A stretch of 64,000 nt of DNA from Lipingzhangella_A rawalii (GCF_031628175.1 NZ_JAVLVT010000003.1:124001-188000), one strand, 5' to 3'; counted from the first letter of the stretch, positions 1-8,931 are shown. Made by a program: numbers and translations. The notes: generated from the letters alone by a model not told the origin.

Positions 1-1410
1 GATCCGGCGGAACGGTCGGGGGATGCCGCGCGGTCCGGAACCGATCTGGTTCCGTTTCGCTCGGCCGTGCGCACCTGGTTCCTGATTTCGCTCCAGACCT
101 TCGGCGGCCCTGCCGGGCAGATCGCCGTAATGCAGCGGGTGCTGGTTGAGGAACGACGCTGGATCGGGCAGCGGCGGTTCAACCATGCGTTGAACTACTG
201 CATGCTGTTGCCCGGTCCCGAAGCCCAGCAGCTCGCGACCTACGTTGGTTGGCTTCTCAACGGGGTGCGCGGCGGTCTCGTGGCCGGTGTGCTGTTCGTG
301 CTCCCCGGGGTGGCGGCCCTGCTCGGGCTGTCCGTGCTGTACGTGGCCTACGGGGACACACGTATTGTCACCGCGCTGTTCGCCGGGCTGGCGCCTGCGG
401 TGCTGGCGATCGTCGCTCAAGCGCTGCTGCGGATCGGTCGACGCATCCTCACCCATGTGAGCCTTGCCGGTATCGGCCTGGCGGCGTTCGTTGCGCTCGC
501 CCTGTTCAACGTGCCGTTCCCGGTGGTGGTGCTCGGTGCCGGCGTGGCTGGGTATCTGGTGAGTCGGCTGTTGCCCCACGCTGTGGTGGGCACCGGCACC
601 GCTGGAGCCGGAGACGGCGAAGCGGATGGTCGGGCGCCGGTGGTCGCCGACGATGTCCTGCACCGTGCCGTTCCGGGGTGGCGGCGGAACGTGCGGGTGC
701 TCGCCGTGGGGCTGACCTGTTGGGTGGGTCCGCCCCTGGCTATCGCCGCGGCTACCGGGGTGGGCAGTGTGTTCACGACCCAGGCCGTGTTTTTCTCCGC
801 GGCCGCGCTGGTGACGTTCGGCGGTGCCTACGCCGTGTTGGCTTTCGTTGCCCAGCAGGCGGTGGAGGTGTACGGCTGGCTGCACCCCACCGAGATGGTT
901 CGGGGCCTCGCCTTCGCCGAGACCACGCCAGGGCCACTGATCATGGTCGTGCAGTTCGTGGCCTTTCTGGGGGCCTACCGCGATCCGGGGGCGTTGGACC
1001 CGTGGGTGGCCGCGGTGGTGGGGGCCTTGGTGGTCACCTGGGTCACCTTTGCCCCGTCCTTCCTGTTCATCTTCCTCGGGGCGCCGTACGTGGAGCGACT
1101 GCGGGGAAATACTGGTCTGTCCGCGGCCCTGACGGGGATCACCGCCGCTGTGGTTGGGGTGATCGCGAATCTGGCGTTGTACTTCGCCGTCCACACCCTG
1201 TTTACGGAGGTCCGGGAGCTCACCTGGGGGCCGTTGCGGCTGGAGTTGCCGCAGCTGGCGAGCGTGCAGCCCGTGCCTGTCCTGGTCGGACTCGCGGCGA
1301 TGGGCATGGTTTTCGTGCTGCGGTGGAGCATTCTGCGCACCCTGGCCGTCAGTGCCGTGCTGGGCGTGGTGGTGTCGCTGGCCAGTGGGCCCATCACGGG
1401 ACTGTTCTAG
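1..1410 (+). CDS. chrA: Chromate transporter (CHR family), 5' end cut by window edge
   Basis: Polytopic membrane protein of the CHR family, which exports chromate using membrane energy. The conserved N-terminal FGGPAGQIA motif of CHR proteins is visible, followed by about ten to twelve hydrophobic segments and a second half with FGGAYAVL and ETTPGPL, the usual duplicated CHR signatures. The reading frame is open back to base 1 and the residues before the GTG at 67 (VPFRSAVRTW) look like the normal family N-terminus, so the true start lies upstream of the window and the gene is partial. No partner gene is adjacent; the next gene begins 226 bases on behind its own promoter. Substrate specificity (chromate versus sulfate) is inferred from family only. 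Confidence 0.9.
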   Translation, partial: DPAERSGDAARSGTDLVPFRSAVRTWFLISLQTFGGPAGQIAVMQRVLVEERRWIGQRRFNHALNYCMLLPGPEAQQLATYVGWLLNGVRGGLVAGVLFVLPGVAALLGLSVLYVAYGDTRIVTALFAGLAPAVLAIVAQALLRIGRRILTHVSLAGIGLAAFVALALFNVPFPVVVLGAGVAGYLVSRLLPHAVVGTGTAGAGDGEADGRAPVVADDVLHRAVPGWRRNVRVLAVGLTCWVGPPLAIAAATGVGSVFTTQAVFFSAAALVTFGGAYAVLAFVAQQAVEVYGWLHPTEMVRGLAFAETTPGPLIMVVQFVAFLGAYRDPGALDPWVAAVVGALVVTWVTFAPSFLFIFLGAPYVERLRGNTGLSAALTGITAAVVGVIANLALYFAVHTLFTEVRELTWGPLRLELPQLASVQPVPVLVGLAAMGMVFVLRWSILRTLAVSAVLGVVVSLASGPITGLF

Positions 1411-1530
1411 CCGACGCTCCTGGCGCCGGTGCACTGTCCGCGATGGCTGTCCGGCCGGGGCGCTCGACCCCGTGGGTGCGCGTGTCCGCAGCCCCTCCTG
1501 TGTCGGGAACACACCGTTCCGCTTTCGAAT

Positions 1531-1561
1531 TTGACTTAAAGTCAACTTTAACTTCTAGGTT
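1531..1561 (+). promoter_or_regulatory. MerR-type promoter with 19-bp spacer and central dyad
   Basis: TTGACT (1531-1536) and TAGGTT (1556-1561) form -35 and -10 boxes separated by 19 bp instead of the usual 17. The spacer holds a near-perfect dyad, ACTTAAAGT-CA-ACTTTAACT (1534-1542 / 1545-1553, 8 of 9 positions). Overlong spacers with a dyad inside are the hallmark of promoters activated by MerR-family regulators such as SoxR. It would drive the FMN reductase and cupin genes. No full-length MerR gene adjoins it, so the regulator is unlinked or outside the window. A similar promoter lies at 40817-40847. Confidence 0.65.
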
Positions 1562-1636
1562 TGGGTGCTGAATCGGGTGATGCCGGGTGCTTCGCACCGC
1601 GAACACCGTTCGACCCACGGCCGACAAGGAGGACCC

Positions 1637-2227
1637 ATGCACACGGACCCGAAGCTGACGGTGGCGGTCATCGTTGGCAGTACCCGACCCGGACGATTCG
1701 GGCCGACCCCAGCCCAGTGGATCGCCGAACGGGCCGCCGAGCATCCGGAGCTGGGTGTGGACCTCATCGACCTCAAAGAGGCCGCACTACCCGAAACCCT
1801 GGGCACCGAATCCCCGGGGGACACCATTCCGGACAACGTGCGGGCCCTGGGCGAGCGCCTGGAACGAGCCGACGCCTTCATCGTGGTCACCCCGGTGTAC
1901 AACCGCGGCTACCCGGCCGCACTGAAGACCGCGATCGACTGGTTCTACCACGAGTGGAGTGCCAAGCCCGTGGGATTCGTCTCCTACGGAGGTGTCGGCG
2001 GCGGCCTGCACGCTGTGGAACAACTGCGCCAGGTGTTCAATGAGGTGCACGCCACCACGATCCGCAACACCATCAGCTTCGCGAACTTCTGGGAACGCTT
2101 CGACTCCGAAGGACAGACCGTCGACAACGAGTCCGCAACCGCCGCTGCCAAAACCTTCCTCGACCAGCTGACCTGGTGGGCCCGCGCCCTGCGCGACGCC
2201 CGTGCCAAGCACCCCTACGCAGCCTGA
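1637..2227 (+). CDS. NADPH-dependent FMN reductase-like flavoprotein
   Basis: Flavodoxin-fold NAD(P)H:FMN reductase family (azoreductase/quinone reductase type), about 196 residues, cytoplasmic. It begins with the family's beta-strand and phosphate-binding loop VIVGSTRPGR (residues about 10-19), and carries the central TPVYNRGYPAALKTAIDW segment typical of FMN_red proteins, then a glycine-rich SYGGVGGG loop. The ATG at 1637 is chosen because AAGGAGG lies at 1626-1632; an in-frame upstream start has no such site and would precede the likely transcript start. It is followed after 10 bases by the tandem cupin gene, so the two are probably one transcript from the 1531-1561 promoter. Substrate unknown; quinone or electrophile detoxification would fit the MerR-type control. 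Confidence 0.85.
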   Translation: MHTDPKLTVAVIVGSTRPGRFGPTPAQWIAERAAEHPELGVDLIDLKEAALPETLGTESPGDTIPDNVRALGERLERADAFIVVTPVYNRGYPAALKTAIDWFYHEWSAKPVGFVSYGGVGGGLHAVEQLRQVFNEVHATTIRNTISFANFWERFDSEGQTVDNESATAAAKTFLDQLTWWARALRDARAKHPYAA

Positions 2228-2237
2228 CCGGAAAGGC

Positions 2238-3074
2238 ATGACCATGACCTTCGACCCGAACACGATCGCCACCTACACCAGCAGCGACGTCGAGGAATGG
2301 ATCGGGAGTTATGACGAGGACGGGTCGGCCATCGGCTATATCGCCGACCAGCCGGAGGGCGCGCCGATGGGGCTGGCCTTCGTGCGGCTGCGTGCGGGGA
2401 TGACCTTCGACTTTGCCTGGCCCTACGATGAGTTGTCCATCGTGACCAAGGGGAAGCTGACCATCCGCACAGCGGGTCGACGCGTCAGTGCCCGTGCCGG
2501 GGAGATCCTCAACCAGCCGCGTGGCGTCCAGGGCACCCTCGATATCGAGGAGGACCTGGAGATGATCTGCGTGCACCACCCCACCTTCGCGGCGGCGTTC
2601 GGCATGACCCTCGCCGAGTATCGAGCGGCGAGTCAAGCCGGCACGGATCCCGAGATGCCACCGTCCACGCCCCGAGGCCCGGAGTGGGCCGGTGGGTTCT
2701 TCGACCCCACCATCATGCAGCACTTCACGATCGCGGACGTGGCCACCTGGATCCCTGTGGACGCGGAACAGCGGGCCTACGTCGGGTACATCGCGGACCA
2801 GGCTGAAGGATCCCCCATGGGGATCGCGTTCTCGGACTTTCGCGGCGCCGGTGTCCACGAGCTCGACTTTCTCTACGACGAGGTCGCCGCCATCACCAAG
2901 GGCAGCTTCACCGTACACAGCCAGGGTCGTACCTTCCGGGTCCGTGCCGGCGAGATGCTGTACATGCCCAAGGGGGTGTCGGCCACCTTCGAGATCGATG
3001 AGGACACTGTCGCGGTGGGCATGCACTATCCGACGTTCGAGGCCGTCATGGGCTATCCCCCACACCAGAGCTGA
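2238..3074 (+). CDS. Tandem-cupin protein (EutQ-like), internally duplicated
   Basis: About 278 residues formed by two homologous cupin halves. Each has an IGYIADQ/VGYIADQ strand, a segment with a YDE triad (WPYDELSIVTKG and FLYDEVAAITKG), a VRAGEML/ARAGEIL turn and a closing HHPTF/HYPTF motif. This resembles the EutQ-like cupin fold, in which metal ligands are often replaced; here His is scarce in the first cupin motif, so classic metal binding is doubtful. The ATG at 2238 follows GGAAAGG; a longer frame beginning inside the reductase lacks a ribosome-binding site. It lies 10 bases after the FMN reductase and shares its promoter. Function is unknown; the pairing suggests handling of a small reactive metabolite. 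Confidence 0.75.
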   Translation: MTMTFDPNTIATYTSSDVEEWIGSYDEDGSAIGYIADQPEGAPMGLAFVRLRAGMTFDFAWPYDELSIVTKGKLTIRTAGRRVSARAGEILNQPRGVQGTLDIEEDLEMICVHHPTFAAAFGMTLAEYRAASQAGTDPEMPPSTPRGPEWAGGFFDPTIMQHFTIADVATWIPVDAEQRAYVGYIADQAEGSPMGIAFSDFRGAGVHELDFLYDEVAAITKGSFTVHSQGRTFRVRAGEMLYMPKGVSATFEIDEDTVAVGMHYPTFEAVMGYPPHQS

Positions 3075-3277
3075 AGCCCTCCGGGAGCGTGGGGCGGAAC
3101 CGCTCGGCCCCATGCCGGCAGACACCCCGTCCAGCCGATATGGGGCCGTACCGCAGGGGCATCCGCTCGACCTCGGCCCGACGGCCTCGGTCGCCGGTGG
3201 GACGATATCCACACCGGGCTGAGTTGGATGCCCCACGCATCCGGGCCGCAGCCCCTGCTCCGACCGGAAGGATTACG

Positions 3278-5107
3278 GTGACTGGTGAATCCCACGAAAA
3301 CGAACCCGCCAAGGATGAACCCACCGAACCAGCCCCCCACACCGCAGCCATCAACCCCGACCCAGGAGCGCCAGTAAGCGCAGAGGCAGAGCAGGATCCA
3401 GCGCCGGAGGCGTCCGGGGACAATCACGGCGACGGGATGGCGACCGGCGAGTCCGACCCCGCCAGCACCGCCGCGCCGGACGTCTCCGAGGAGGCGACGG
3501 CGTGGGCGGGAGCACAGACACCTCCGGGGTGGCACGATTCCGCTGGCTCTCCACAGCCGCACGGGACCACACCCCCTCCGGGGCACGAGCCGCGAAGCGA
3601 CTCCCCGGCCTACGGCCCGCCCTGGCCAATGCCGGCTCCCCGCCCCCGGCCCCCGCTGCCGGAGACCCCACGCTGGCTGCTGCCCGCGGCGCTGGTCGCC
3701 GGGCTGCTGGCCGCAGTGCTGGTTCCCGCTGCCCGACCCGGGGTGGGGGTGACCCTGGCCGCGGTCACGGTGATGCTCGTGGTGGCCCGCGGCGCCGCGC
3801 ATCGCGCCTGCGTGTGGTCCATGCTGTTCGGGCTGGTCACGGTGGGGCTCGTAGCGGTGCCCACACTCCGGGACGCGCAGTGGCTGGCAGTGCCCAGCCT
3901 CCTCCTCGCGGGTGGGCTCGCCTCACTCGCGGTCTCGGGGGCGGGCCGGCACTGGTTCGGTCTCCTGTGGGGCAGCTTCAGCGTGCTGAGGGCACTGGGC
4001 AGCGTGCCACGGTTCCTGGCCGCGCCCCTACAGACCCCCGAGGCTCGCCGCACCTGGGTGCCGCTTGTGGGTGGCCTGGCCGCGGCGGTGGTGTTGGTCG
4101 CGGTGTTCGGGCTGCTGTTCGCCTGGGCGGACGCCGTGTTCGCGGAGCTGCTGCGTGGCTTCCTGACGCCGGATCGCCCCGGTTCCGCAGCGCTGAACGT
4201 CGTGGTGTTCCTCGCCGCGGTCCTGGTCGCCGGGGCGGGAGTGCTGGTCGGAGCGTGGCCGGTCGCCGACTCCCGGCTCCGTCCCCGCACCACCGGCCCC
4301 AGCCGCGCGCTGTGGCTGATCCCCCTGGCGAGCGTGAATGTGCTGTTTGCGATGTTCGTTGCGGTGCAGGCACCCCGGCTGTTCGGCGGACACGCCACCG
4401 TGCAGGACGTCACCGGGCTGATCTATGCCGACTACGCACGCGAGGGGTTCTTCCAACTCGTGGTGGTGGCCGTCCTGGTGCTCGCGCTCGTCGCGCTGGC
4501 CCGCTGGCTGGTGCCCCGGGAGCGCGTCACCGACCACCGCATGCTGACCGTCCTACTCGGAGTACTGTGCGTGCTCACGATCATCGTGCTTGCCTCCGCC
4601 CTGCACCGGATCGACCTCTACGTGGACATGTTCGGATTCACCCGCACCCGTGCCATGGTCTTCGGGGCGATCCTGTGGATCTTGGCCGTGTTCCTCCTGA
4701 CGCTGACGGCCGGGGTGCGGGACCTGTGGGGCCACGGCGTGACCTGGTTTCCGCGCGCGGTCGCGCTGGCCACCGGGGTGGGGATGCTGGTGTTCGTCGC
4801 CTGGAACCCGGATGCGCGGATCGCCGAGAGCCTGGAGACCCGCGAGGTAGCCACTGTGGACGCCTGGTACGTGAGTGGCCTGTCCGCCGACGCCCTGCCC
4901 GTCGTGGCGGGACTGCCCGAGCCCGCCCGTAGCTGCGCCCTGGGTTCGATGAACGACCGCCTGGAGCGGGACGAACCAGCGACCGCATGGAACCATGCCC
5001 GGAGCCAGGCCCGGGAGCTGCTGGACGGGTTGTACTGGACCGATCCGGCGGGGCTCGACTGTCCCACGCACTGGCAAGACGGGGACATGGACCGCCGGGA
5101 GTACTGA
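3278..5107 (+). CDS. DUF4173/DUF4153 multi-pass membrane protein
   Basis: About 609 residues. The first 130 or so are Pro/Glu/Asp-rich and probably disordered in the cytoplasm; the rest is a dense run of about a dozen hydrophobic helices. The segment YADYAREGFFQLVVVAVLV matches the conserved core of DUF4173 (formerly DUF4153) proteins, whose role is unknown. The GTG at 3278 is preferred because GGAAGGA precedes it; a 63-residue upstream extension is Arg/Pro-rich and overlaps the space just after the cupin stop. The C-terminal 90 residues after the last helix contain two Cys (around SCALGS and LDCPTH) and are probably extracytoplasmic. It stands alone, 200 bases before the molybdate genes. Confidence 0.75.
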   Translation: MTGESHENEPAKDEPTEPAPHTAAINPDPGAPVSAEAEQDPAPEASGDNHGDGMATGESDPASTAAPDVSEEATAWAGAQTPPGWHDSAGSPQPHGTTPPPGHEPRSDSPAYGPPWPMPAPRPRPPLPETPRWLLPAALVAGLLAAVLVPAARPGVGVTLAAVTVMLVVARGAAHRACVWSMLFGLVTVGLVAVPTLRDAQWLAVPSLLLAGGLASLAVSGAGRHWFGLLWGSFSVLRALGSVPRFLAAPLQTPEARRTWVPLVGGLAAAVVLVAVFGLLFAWADAVFAELLRGFLTPDRPGSAALNVVVFLAAVLVAGAGVLVGAWPVADSRLRPRTTGPSRALWLIPLASVNVLFAMFVAVQAPRLFGGHATVQDVTGLIYADYAREGFFQLVVVAVLVLALVALARWLVPRERVTDHRMLTVLLGVLCVLTIIVLASALHRIDLYVDMFGFTRTRAMVFGAILWILAVFLLTLTAGVRDLWGHGVTWFPRAVALATGVGMLVFVAWNPDARIAESLETREVATVDAWYVSGLSADALPVVAGLPEPARSCALGSMNDRLERDEPATAWNHARSQARELLDGLYWTDPAGLDCPTHWQDGDMDRREY

Positions 5108-5243
5108 GCTCCGCACCCAGATCCGCGACCAGGCCGTGGATACGAGGACATGTACGCCACGACGGCCGTTCCAGCGCATGCCGACCACTGCTGTCGGCCG
5201 TCGGGCTCCCAGGTGTCCGACCATGTCACGGCGGACAGGAGGA

Positions 5244-5297
5244 CTCCGAAAATTCGGAGGAATATCCGTAGCTACGCAGTATCTGCATCGCTAGTCT
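5244..5297 (+). promoter_or_regulatory. Molybdate operon promoter region with two palindromes; likely leaderless start
   Basis: Two perfect inverted repeats precede the operon: CTCCGAA-AA-TTCGGAG (5244-5259) and CGTAGCTACG (5267-5276). A -10-like TAGTCT (5292-5297) ends only 7 bases before the ATG at 5305 and there is no Shine-Dalgarno sequence, so transcription probably starts at or next to the A of the start codon, giving a leaderless mRNA as is common in actinomycetes. Neither palindrome matches the E. coli ModE site. Either could be the operator for the HTH-TOBE protein encoded first in the operon, but that is inference. Confidence 0.45.
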
Positions 5298-5304
5298 TGG
5301 TGCT

Positions 5305-5703
5305 ATGCCGCAGTTTCGGATCAGCGAGGTTGCGCGGCTCGTGGGAGTCAGCGATGACACCGTACGCCGGTGGGTGAGTAGTGGCCGCCTGCCGGCGCAG
5401 CGGGACGAGGCCAACAGGTGGGTCGTCCCCGGCGAACGGGTCGCAGAGTTTGCCCGCGAGCAGGCGCACGCGGGCGGGCGCGGTAACGAGGTGTCCGCCC
5501 GCAACCGTCTGGGTGGCATCGTCACCGACGTGACCCTGGACGGGGTTATGGCCCAGGTCGAGATCGCCGCTGGCCGGTTTCGCCTCGTGTCCCTGATGAC
5601 CCGGGACGCCGCCGAAGAGCTGGGCCTGCGTCCCGGGGTTCGGGCCACGGCCGTCGTCAAGGCCACAACTGTGGTGATCGAGTCCTCCGGGAGCCCGGAA
5701 TGA
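5305..5703 (+). CDS. HTH-TOBE molybdenum-binding protein (MopI-like)
   Basis: About 132 residues. Residues 1-60 form a MerR/excisionase-type helix-turn-helix (RISEVARLVGVSDDTVRRWVSSGRLPAQRD), and residues 65-130 form a TOBE/Mop domain (SARNRLGGIVTDVTLDGVMAQVEI...). TOBE domains bind molybdate or tungstate, so this is a molybdate sensor or storage protein that may also bind DNA. It is the first gene of the molybdate operon: its TGA overlaps the ATG of modA (ATGA), implying translational coupling. The start is the first ATG and appears leaderless. It lacks the dimer-forming LysR-like HTH of classical ModE, so it represents the actinobacterial alternative. Confidence 0.85.
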   Translation: MPQFRISEVARLVGVSDDTVRRWVSSGRLPAQRDEANRWVVPGERVAEFAREQAHAGGRGNEVSARNRLGGIVTDVTLDGVMAQVEIAAGRFRLVSLMTRDAAEELGLRPGVRATAVVKATTVVIESSGSPE

Positions 5704-6575
5704 ACCCGCGCCCCGAGCCACACGACGCCAGGCCACACGACGCCAAGCCGCGGCCACACCGGAGCCGGCCCGTGCCAGCCCTCCCGGCCCGGACCGCAGG
5801 AGCCGGGGCGGCCGTGCTCCTACTGGTGGGCGGGTGCGGGGCCGACGCGACGGCCGAACCTGCCACCCAGATCCACATCGCGGCTGCCTCGGATCTCCAG
5901 TTCGCCCTGGACGAGGTGATCCGCGTGGCCGAGCAGGACCGCGCCGATGACCTCTCGGTGTCGGTCACCTACGGCTCCTCGGGAACCTTCGTGCAGCAGA
6001 TCGCGAACGGCGCACCCGTGGACCTGTACCTGTCCGCGGACCAGGACTACGCCGAACAGCTGATCGAGGACGGGCACGCCGACGAGGACAGTCTGTTCCG
6101 GTATGCGGTGGGACGAATGGTGGTGTGGGCACCGGAGGATTCCCCGGCAGATCCGGACCAGGGACTGGCCGGGCTCACCGCGGAGTCCGTGGACACGGTG
6201 GCACTTGCCAATCCGGAGCACGCCCCCTACGGGGCGGCCGCCGTGGCCGCTCTGGAGGACGCCGGGGTGTACGAGGACGTCTCGGACAAGCTGGTGCGGG
6301 GTGAGAACATTGCCCAGGCCGCCGAGTTTGTTCGGTCCGGAAACGCCGATGTGGGGGTCCTCGCCCTGTCCCTGGCGCGCGCCCCCGAGATGCGGGACGA
6401 GGGCAGTTACGCCGAGGTTCCGTTGGAGAGCTTTCCCCGACTGAACCAGGCCGGGGTGGTGTTGGCCGAAGCCCCCGCGGAGGCCGAGGAACTGGCGTCG
6501 TATCTGCAATCTTCCGACGGCCAGGCGATCCTCGCCGACTACGGGTTCTATCCACCCGAGTGGGACGGGGACTGA
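5700..6575 (+). CDS. modA: Molybdate ABC transporter substrate-binding lipoprotein ModA
   Basis: About 291 residues. The N-terminus is unusually long and charged (repeated PHDA and PRPH units), then a hydrophobic stretch and the lipobox LVGGC with Cys46, so the mature protein is a membrane-anchored lipoprotein. The mature part opens with IHIAAASDLQFALDE and YGSSGTFVQQIANGAPVDLYLSAD, the ModA signature that binds the oxyanion. It captures molybdate (or tungstate) outside the membrane for ModBC. It overlaps the upstream HTH-TOBE gene by 4 bases and is followed 7 bases on by modB. A later start within the Pro/His-rich leader is possible, but the ATGA overlap supports this one. Confidence 0.93.
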   Translation: MNPRPEPHDARPHDAKPRPHRSRPVPALPARTAGAGAAVLLLVGGCGADATAEPATQIHIAAASDLQFALDEVIRVAEQDRADDLSVSVTYGSSGTFVQQIANGAPVDLYLSADQDYAEQLIEDGHADEDSLFRYAVGRMVVWAPEDSPADPDQGLAGLTAESVDTVALANPEHAPYGAAAVAALEDAGVYEDVSDKLVRGENIAQAAEFVRSGNADVGVLALSLARAPEMRDEGSYAEVPLESFPRLNQAGVVLAEAPAEAEELASYLQSSDGQAILADYGFYPPEWDGD

Positions 6576-6582
6576 CGCGGCC

Positions 6583-7257
6583 GTGGACTGGGACGCGGTC
6601 GAGCTGAGCCTGCGGCTGGCGGGAGCAACCACGCTGATCCTGCTCCTGGTGGCGCCCATGCTCGCCGGATGGTTGGCGTTTTCGCGACGACGCTGGACGG
6701 TGGTGGTCGAGGCGGTGGTGGCGCTGCCGCTGGTGCTACCGCCAACCGTGCTGGGCTTCTACCTGTTGGTCGCACTGGGCACCCAGTCTCCGGTGGGACA
6801 GTGGTGGGCCGAGACAACCGGGCGGCCGCTCGCCTTCACCTTCACCGGGCTGCTGATCGCCTCGGTGCTGCACAGTCTGCCGTTCGCGGTGCAGCCGCTG
6901 CTGGCCGCCTTCGCGAGTGTGGATCGTCGGCTCGTCGAGGCCTCCACCGTGCTCGGGCGGGGGTGGTGGTCCACGCTGCTGCGGGTGGTGCTGCCCCTGT
7001 CCCGCCACGGGGTGGTTACCGCGGCGGTGTTGACCTTCGCACACACCATCGGGGAGTTCGGAGTGGTGCTCATGGTGGGCGGCAACATCCCGGGCGAGAC
7101 CCGCACCGTCGCAATTTCGATCTACGACAGTGTCCAGGCCTTCGACTATGCCACCGCCGGCCGCACCAGCCTCGTGCTCCTGGTGTTCTCCCTGCTGGTG
7201 CTGGTCGTGACCTATGCGCTCAACCGCGGGGGGAGGCCCGCATGGCCCCAGGGATGA
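6583..7257 (+). CDS. modB: Molybdate ABC transporter permease ModB
   Basis: About 224 residues with five to six transmembrane segments (e.g. LAGATTLILLLVAPMLAGWLAF, VVALPLVLPPTVLGFYLLVALG). It carries the LPLVLPPTVLG motif typical of ModB and the EAA-type loop (EASTVLGRGWWSTLLRVVLPLS) that docks on the ATPase, followed by AHTIGEFGVVLMVGGNIPGETRT, which is diagnostic of ModB/CysT-like permeases. Start is the GTG at 6583, seven bases after modA; no clear Shine-Dalgarno is seen, consistent with coupling. It forms the channel for molybdate with ModA and ModC. Confidence 0.94.
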   Translation: MDWDAVELSLRLAGATTLILLLVAPMLAGWLAFSRRRWTVVVEAVVALPLVLPPTVLGFYLLVALGTQSPVGQWWAETTGRPLAFTFTGLLIASVLHSLPFAVQPLLAAFASVDRRLVEASTVLGRGWWSTLLRVVLPLSRHGVVTAAVLTFAHTIGEFGVVLMVGGNIPGETRTVAISIYDSVQAFDYATAGRTSLVLLVFSLLVLVVTYALNRGGRPAWPQG

Positions 7258-7420
7258 GCCACGGAGCGCGCCACCGAGCCAGCAACGCCCCCGTCCTGCC
7301 GCACAGCGCTGCCAGGGATCGTGCGGCGGGAGCCCACAATGCGACGGACACGTGCGCAAGCAGCGACAGCAGCAACGGCATGAGTGCGGCCGCTGGCGCC
7401 GGAACGATACGGGAGGACGC

Positions 7421-8542
7421 GTGACCCTTGCGGTGCGGCTGCGACGACACGTGCTGGACGCGGAGCTGGAGGTGCAGCTGGATCCCACCGGCCCGGTGAC
7501 CGTCCTGTTCGGCCCGTCCGGAGCGGGAAAGACCACCCTGTTGCGGTGTGTGGCCGGCCTCGACCGGCCGGAACCAGGAAGCCGAGTCGCACTCGACGAT
7601 CAGGAATGGACCGGAGCGCGGCAGTACGTACCGCCGCAGCACCGTCCCGTGGGATACCTGTTCCAAGAACATGCGCTCTTTCCACACCTGAGTGTGCTGG
7701 GAAACGTCAGCTACGGCCTGCACCGCCTGCCGCGAGCCCAACGTCCGCGGCGTGCGGCGGAGGCCCTGGCCGCGACGCGCGCCGGGCACCTCGTGGACAC
7801 CCCCACCCCCCGGCTGTCCGGGGGAGAGGGGCAACGGGTGGCGCTGGCCCGTGCCCTCGCGCCCGAGCCGCGGCTGCTGCTGCTCGACGAGCCCCTCTCC
7901 GCACTGGACACGCCCACCCGGCTACGGCTGCGCGGCGACCTTCGGGACATCCTGCTGCGACTGGGGACACCCACACTGATGGTCACCCACGACCTGGGCG
8001 AGGCCCTGGCCATGGGCGACCGAATCGCCGTTCTGGTCGACGGCCGGGTGCACCAGCATGGCCCGGCGCGCGGGGTGTTCGCCCGGCCGGCCACGGTGTC
8101 GGCGGCGCGGGCACTGGGGATGGACAACCTCCTGCCCGGGCACGTAACCAGCACCATAGGCGATCAGCTGGAGATTTCGGTTGGTGCATGGTCGATGCGT
8201 ACGAACCCACCGTCCGGGGCGGCGGGATACGGAGCCGGAGATGCCGTGATGGTGGGCGTGCGGGCGGAGGAGATCTGTGTCACCGCAGACACCGAGCCCG
8301 ATGCACGGGTCGGGGACGCGGCGTGTGTCGTACGACAGCGTGCCACGGTCACCGCGGTCACCCCCGAGGGAAGCCGACACCGCCTGGAGCTGGACGTCCA
8401 CGGGGTGCCGATGGTCGCCACCGTGGCCAACCGTGACGCGGTGGCGTTGTGCGCCGGGCAACGCGTCTCGGTGACGGTGCCGGGGGACGCCGTCCACCTG
8501 ATCCCACACCACCAGCCATCGGAGGTGCCCCCGGGCGGCTGA
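7421..8542 (+). CDS. modC: Molybdate ABC transporter ATPase ModC
   Basis: About 373 residues. Walker A GPSGAGKTT at residues 31-39, Q-loop FQEHALF, signature LSGGEGQRVALARAL, Walker B LLLLDEPLSALD and the switch His in VTHDLGEA are all present, so it should hydrolyse ATP. The C-terminal third (about residues 235-365) includes a TOBE/Mop domain, normal for ModC and able to bind molybdate for feedback. The GTG at 7421 follows GGGAGGACGC; an in-frame extension back to 7214 overlaps modB and is low-complexity, so it is rejected. The 160-base gap after modB is longer than the other gaps in this operon. Confidence 0.94.
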   Translation: MTLAVRLRRHVLDAELEVQLDPTGPVTVLFGPSGAGKTTLLRCVAGLDRPEPGSRVALDDQEWTGARQYVPPQHRPVGYLFQEHALFPHLSVLGNVSYGLHRLPRAQRPRRAAEALAATRAGHLVDTPTPRLSGGEGQRVALARALAPEPRLLLLDEPLSALDTPTRLRLRGDLRDILLRLGTPTLMVTHDLGEALAMGDRIAVLVDGRVHQHGPARGVFARPATVSAARALGMDNLLPGHVTSTIGDQLEISVGAWSMRTNPPSGAAGYGAGDAVMVGVRAEEICVTADTEPDARVGDAACVVRQRATVTAVTPEGSRHRLELDVHGVPMVATVANRDAVALCAGQRVSVTVPGDAVHLIPHHQPSEVPPGG

Positions 8543-8931
8543 GTGCGGGCGGTTCTGGTGGGGGCACCGGGGCGAAGGTCCGGGACAGTCCGCAGCAGCA
8601 GGCAGGATGGGGCGGGTGGTGCCCCAGCGTTGCGCGGGAAACCATGGCCGATCTCGGCCGCGAGGGTTGACATTCGTGCCCATCCCGGGGCGGGGTCGTT
8701 CGCGTCGTGGGTGCTGCGGGTACGGATACCCAGGTGGGTTGTGAGCGTTGTTCCTGCGCATCATGGGTGCCTTCGGAATCTACGGCGGTTTCGGGTCGGG
8801 GGTTTGGGCGGCTGCGGCCCGTGGGGTGGTGCTTATTCGGCCTGGATCGGCCGGTATGCAGCGCTGGTTTCCCGGATGTGAGGGATCGCCCAAAGTTTGT
8901 GCTGCGTGCAGTGGATGGGTAGGGAAGAACC
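8543..8931. other. Intergenic gap without a recognisable gene
   Basis: About 390 bases between modC and a small ORF. Several overlapping short frames exist but none has a convincing ribosome-binding site or family resemblance. No hairpin with a T-tract was seen after modC. Confidence 0.4.

Noticed and set aside
249..1571. Long plus frame overlapping the chromate transporter
   Set aside because: Arg/Gly/Pro-rich product in another frame of a clear membrane-protein gene.
5108..5304. Molybdenum-cofactor riboswitch upstream of the molybdate operon
   Set aside because: The likely transcript is leaderless and I cannot draw the conserved Moco aptamer stems.
7254..7424. Short frame between modB and modC
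   Set aside because: Ser/Ala/Asn-rich, no family; the space is more simply a spacer before the modC GTG.
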